Shown here piece after piece: positions 6,495 to 6,836 of a DNA stretch of 6,836 bases. The stretch's first letter is position 1. Each line of letters starts with the position of its first letter. Source of the stretch: Candidatus Acidiferrum typicum (GTDB lineage: Bacteria; Acidobacteriota; Terriglobia; Acidiferrales; UBA7541); the NCBI GenBank assembly GCA_002478115.1, contig DLMH01000107.1, forward strand, positions 1 through 6,836. The letters run 5' to 3'. The notes under the pieces are model-generated. The model saw only the letters and a list, made by a program, of their open reading frames with translations, made no database searches and was not told the DNA's origin. Both the position numbers and the translations under genes were made by a program.

Positions 6495-6836
6495 CTTAGC
6501 GGCGGGAGTAGCTCTGGCGGAGGCGGTGGCGGCTGTACGTGCGCAGCCGCGCCCAGTGCCCCTACCGGCCTCGCGGCTCCGGCCTCCTCGATAACCAGCT
6601 TCGGCACAACTCTGAACTGGACGGCGGCAACTGTTGGCGCCAATTGCAGCGTAACCAGCTACACCATCTATCAGTATCCGAACGGCAGCTCCACTGGCAC
6701 AGCCTTTGGCACAGCGTCCAGTACGACTTTTAACGTTACTGGCTTAACTCCTTCGACTACCTATAGCTTCACTGTCGCGGCTACCGACTCTGCTGGCACT
6801 TCTGGCCAGAGCTCGCCTGTGTCCGTCACAACGGCC
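6495..6836 (+). CDS. Start-less reading frame with Gly-rich linker and fibronectin type III domain (3' end outside window)
   Basis: This frame is open from 6444 (after TAG 6441-6443) to the window edge and is convincing as protein from about 6495. It encodes a Ser/Gly linker (LSGGSSSGGGGG, 6495-6533), a CTC motif, then a fibronectin type III domain from about 6552: APTGLAAP, the strand B tryptophan in TLNWTA, YTIYQYPNGSS, and the tyrosine-corner segment LTPSTTYSFTVAATD, ending SPVSVTTA. Such domains act as spacers or adhesion modules in secreted glycan-degrading enzymes and surface proteins; the rest of this protein is not visible. No ATG, GTG or TTG occurs in frame before the linker, and the frame is +1 relative to the TPR gene, which stops at 6490. 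It could be the tail of a broken gene, the product of a frameshift (real, programmed or a sequencing error), or an assembly join. Confidence 0.7.

Noticed and set aside
6487..6594. ATG overlapping the TPR stop (ATGA) with a 35-codon frame beginning MRNLAAGVALAEAV, resembling a coupled signal peptide
   Set aside because: The frame closes at TAA 6592-6594, and its Ala/Val run is the Gly-linker DNA read out of frame; it could still be the remnant of a true downstream start if the sequence carries a frameshift.
6035..6643. A 202-codon minus-strand open frame opposite the TPR and fibronectin sequences
   Set aside because: Its poly-Pro run is simply the Gly-linker read in reverse, and the plus strand has strong domain evidence.

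Overview
The window looks like a piece of a GC-rich Gram-negative chromosome, most probably from an Acidobacteriota member. That assignment is an inference. It rests on a very large Oar-like TonB-dependent receptor with an N-terminal carboxypeptidase-regulatory-like domain, a LacI-type regulator beside it, and a secreted TPR protein, a combination common in that phylum. No rRNA, tRNA, CRISPR array, insertion sequence or phage gene was seen.

Layout, left to right. At 1-231 (+) is the C-terminal end of a PLP-dependent Cys/Met-metabolism enzyme of the cystathionine gamma-synthase/lyase family. It converges on the receptor gene, and a GC-rich hairpin at 246-279 separates them, with its T-tract on the receptor side. 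The receptor gene (301-3906, -) fills more than half of the window. Upstream of it lies a 200-bp gap (3907-4106) that holds a ribosome binding site, a consensus TTGACA -35 box and a 16-bp imperfect palindrome centred on CG, placed where a LacI-type repressor would be expected to bind. Next is a LacI-family regulator gene (4107-5153, -). Divergent from it across about 95 bp is a gene for an exported protein (5249-6490, +) made of ten consecutive 34-residue TPR units without any gap. The last 340 bases encode, in a different frame, a Gly-rich linker and a fibronectin type III domain with no visible start, running off the window edge.

How the parts may work together: the regulator, the candidate operator and the receptor suggest a small ligand-responsive outer-membrane uptake unit, in which the LacI protein senses an intracellular (probably sugar-derived) ligand and controls the receptor gene. 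The substrate cannot be read from the sequence. No glycoside hydrolase or inner-membrane transporter is visible here. The TPR protein may belong to a separate transcription unit.

The points most worth a second look are the promoter/operator arrangement before the receptor gene, the start-less fibronectin frame that sits exactly +1 relative to the TPR stop codon, and the three-residue insertion in the DNA-binding domain of the regulator.
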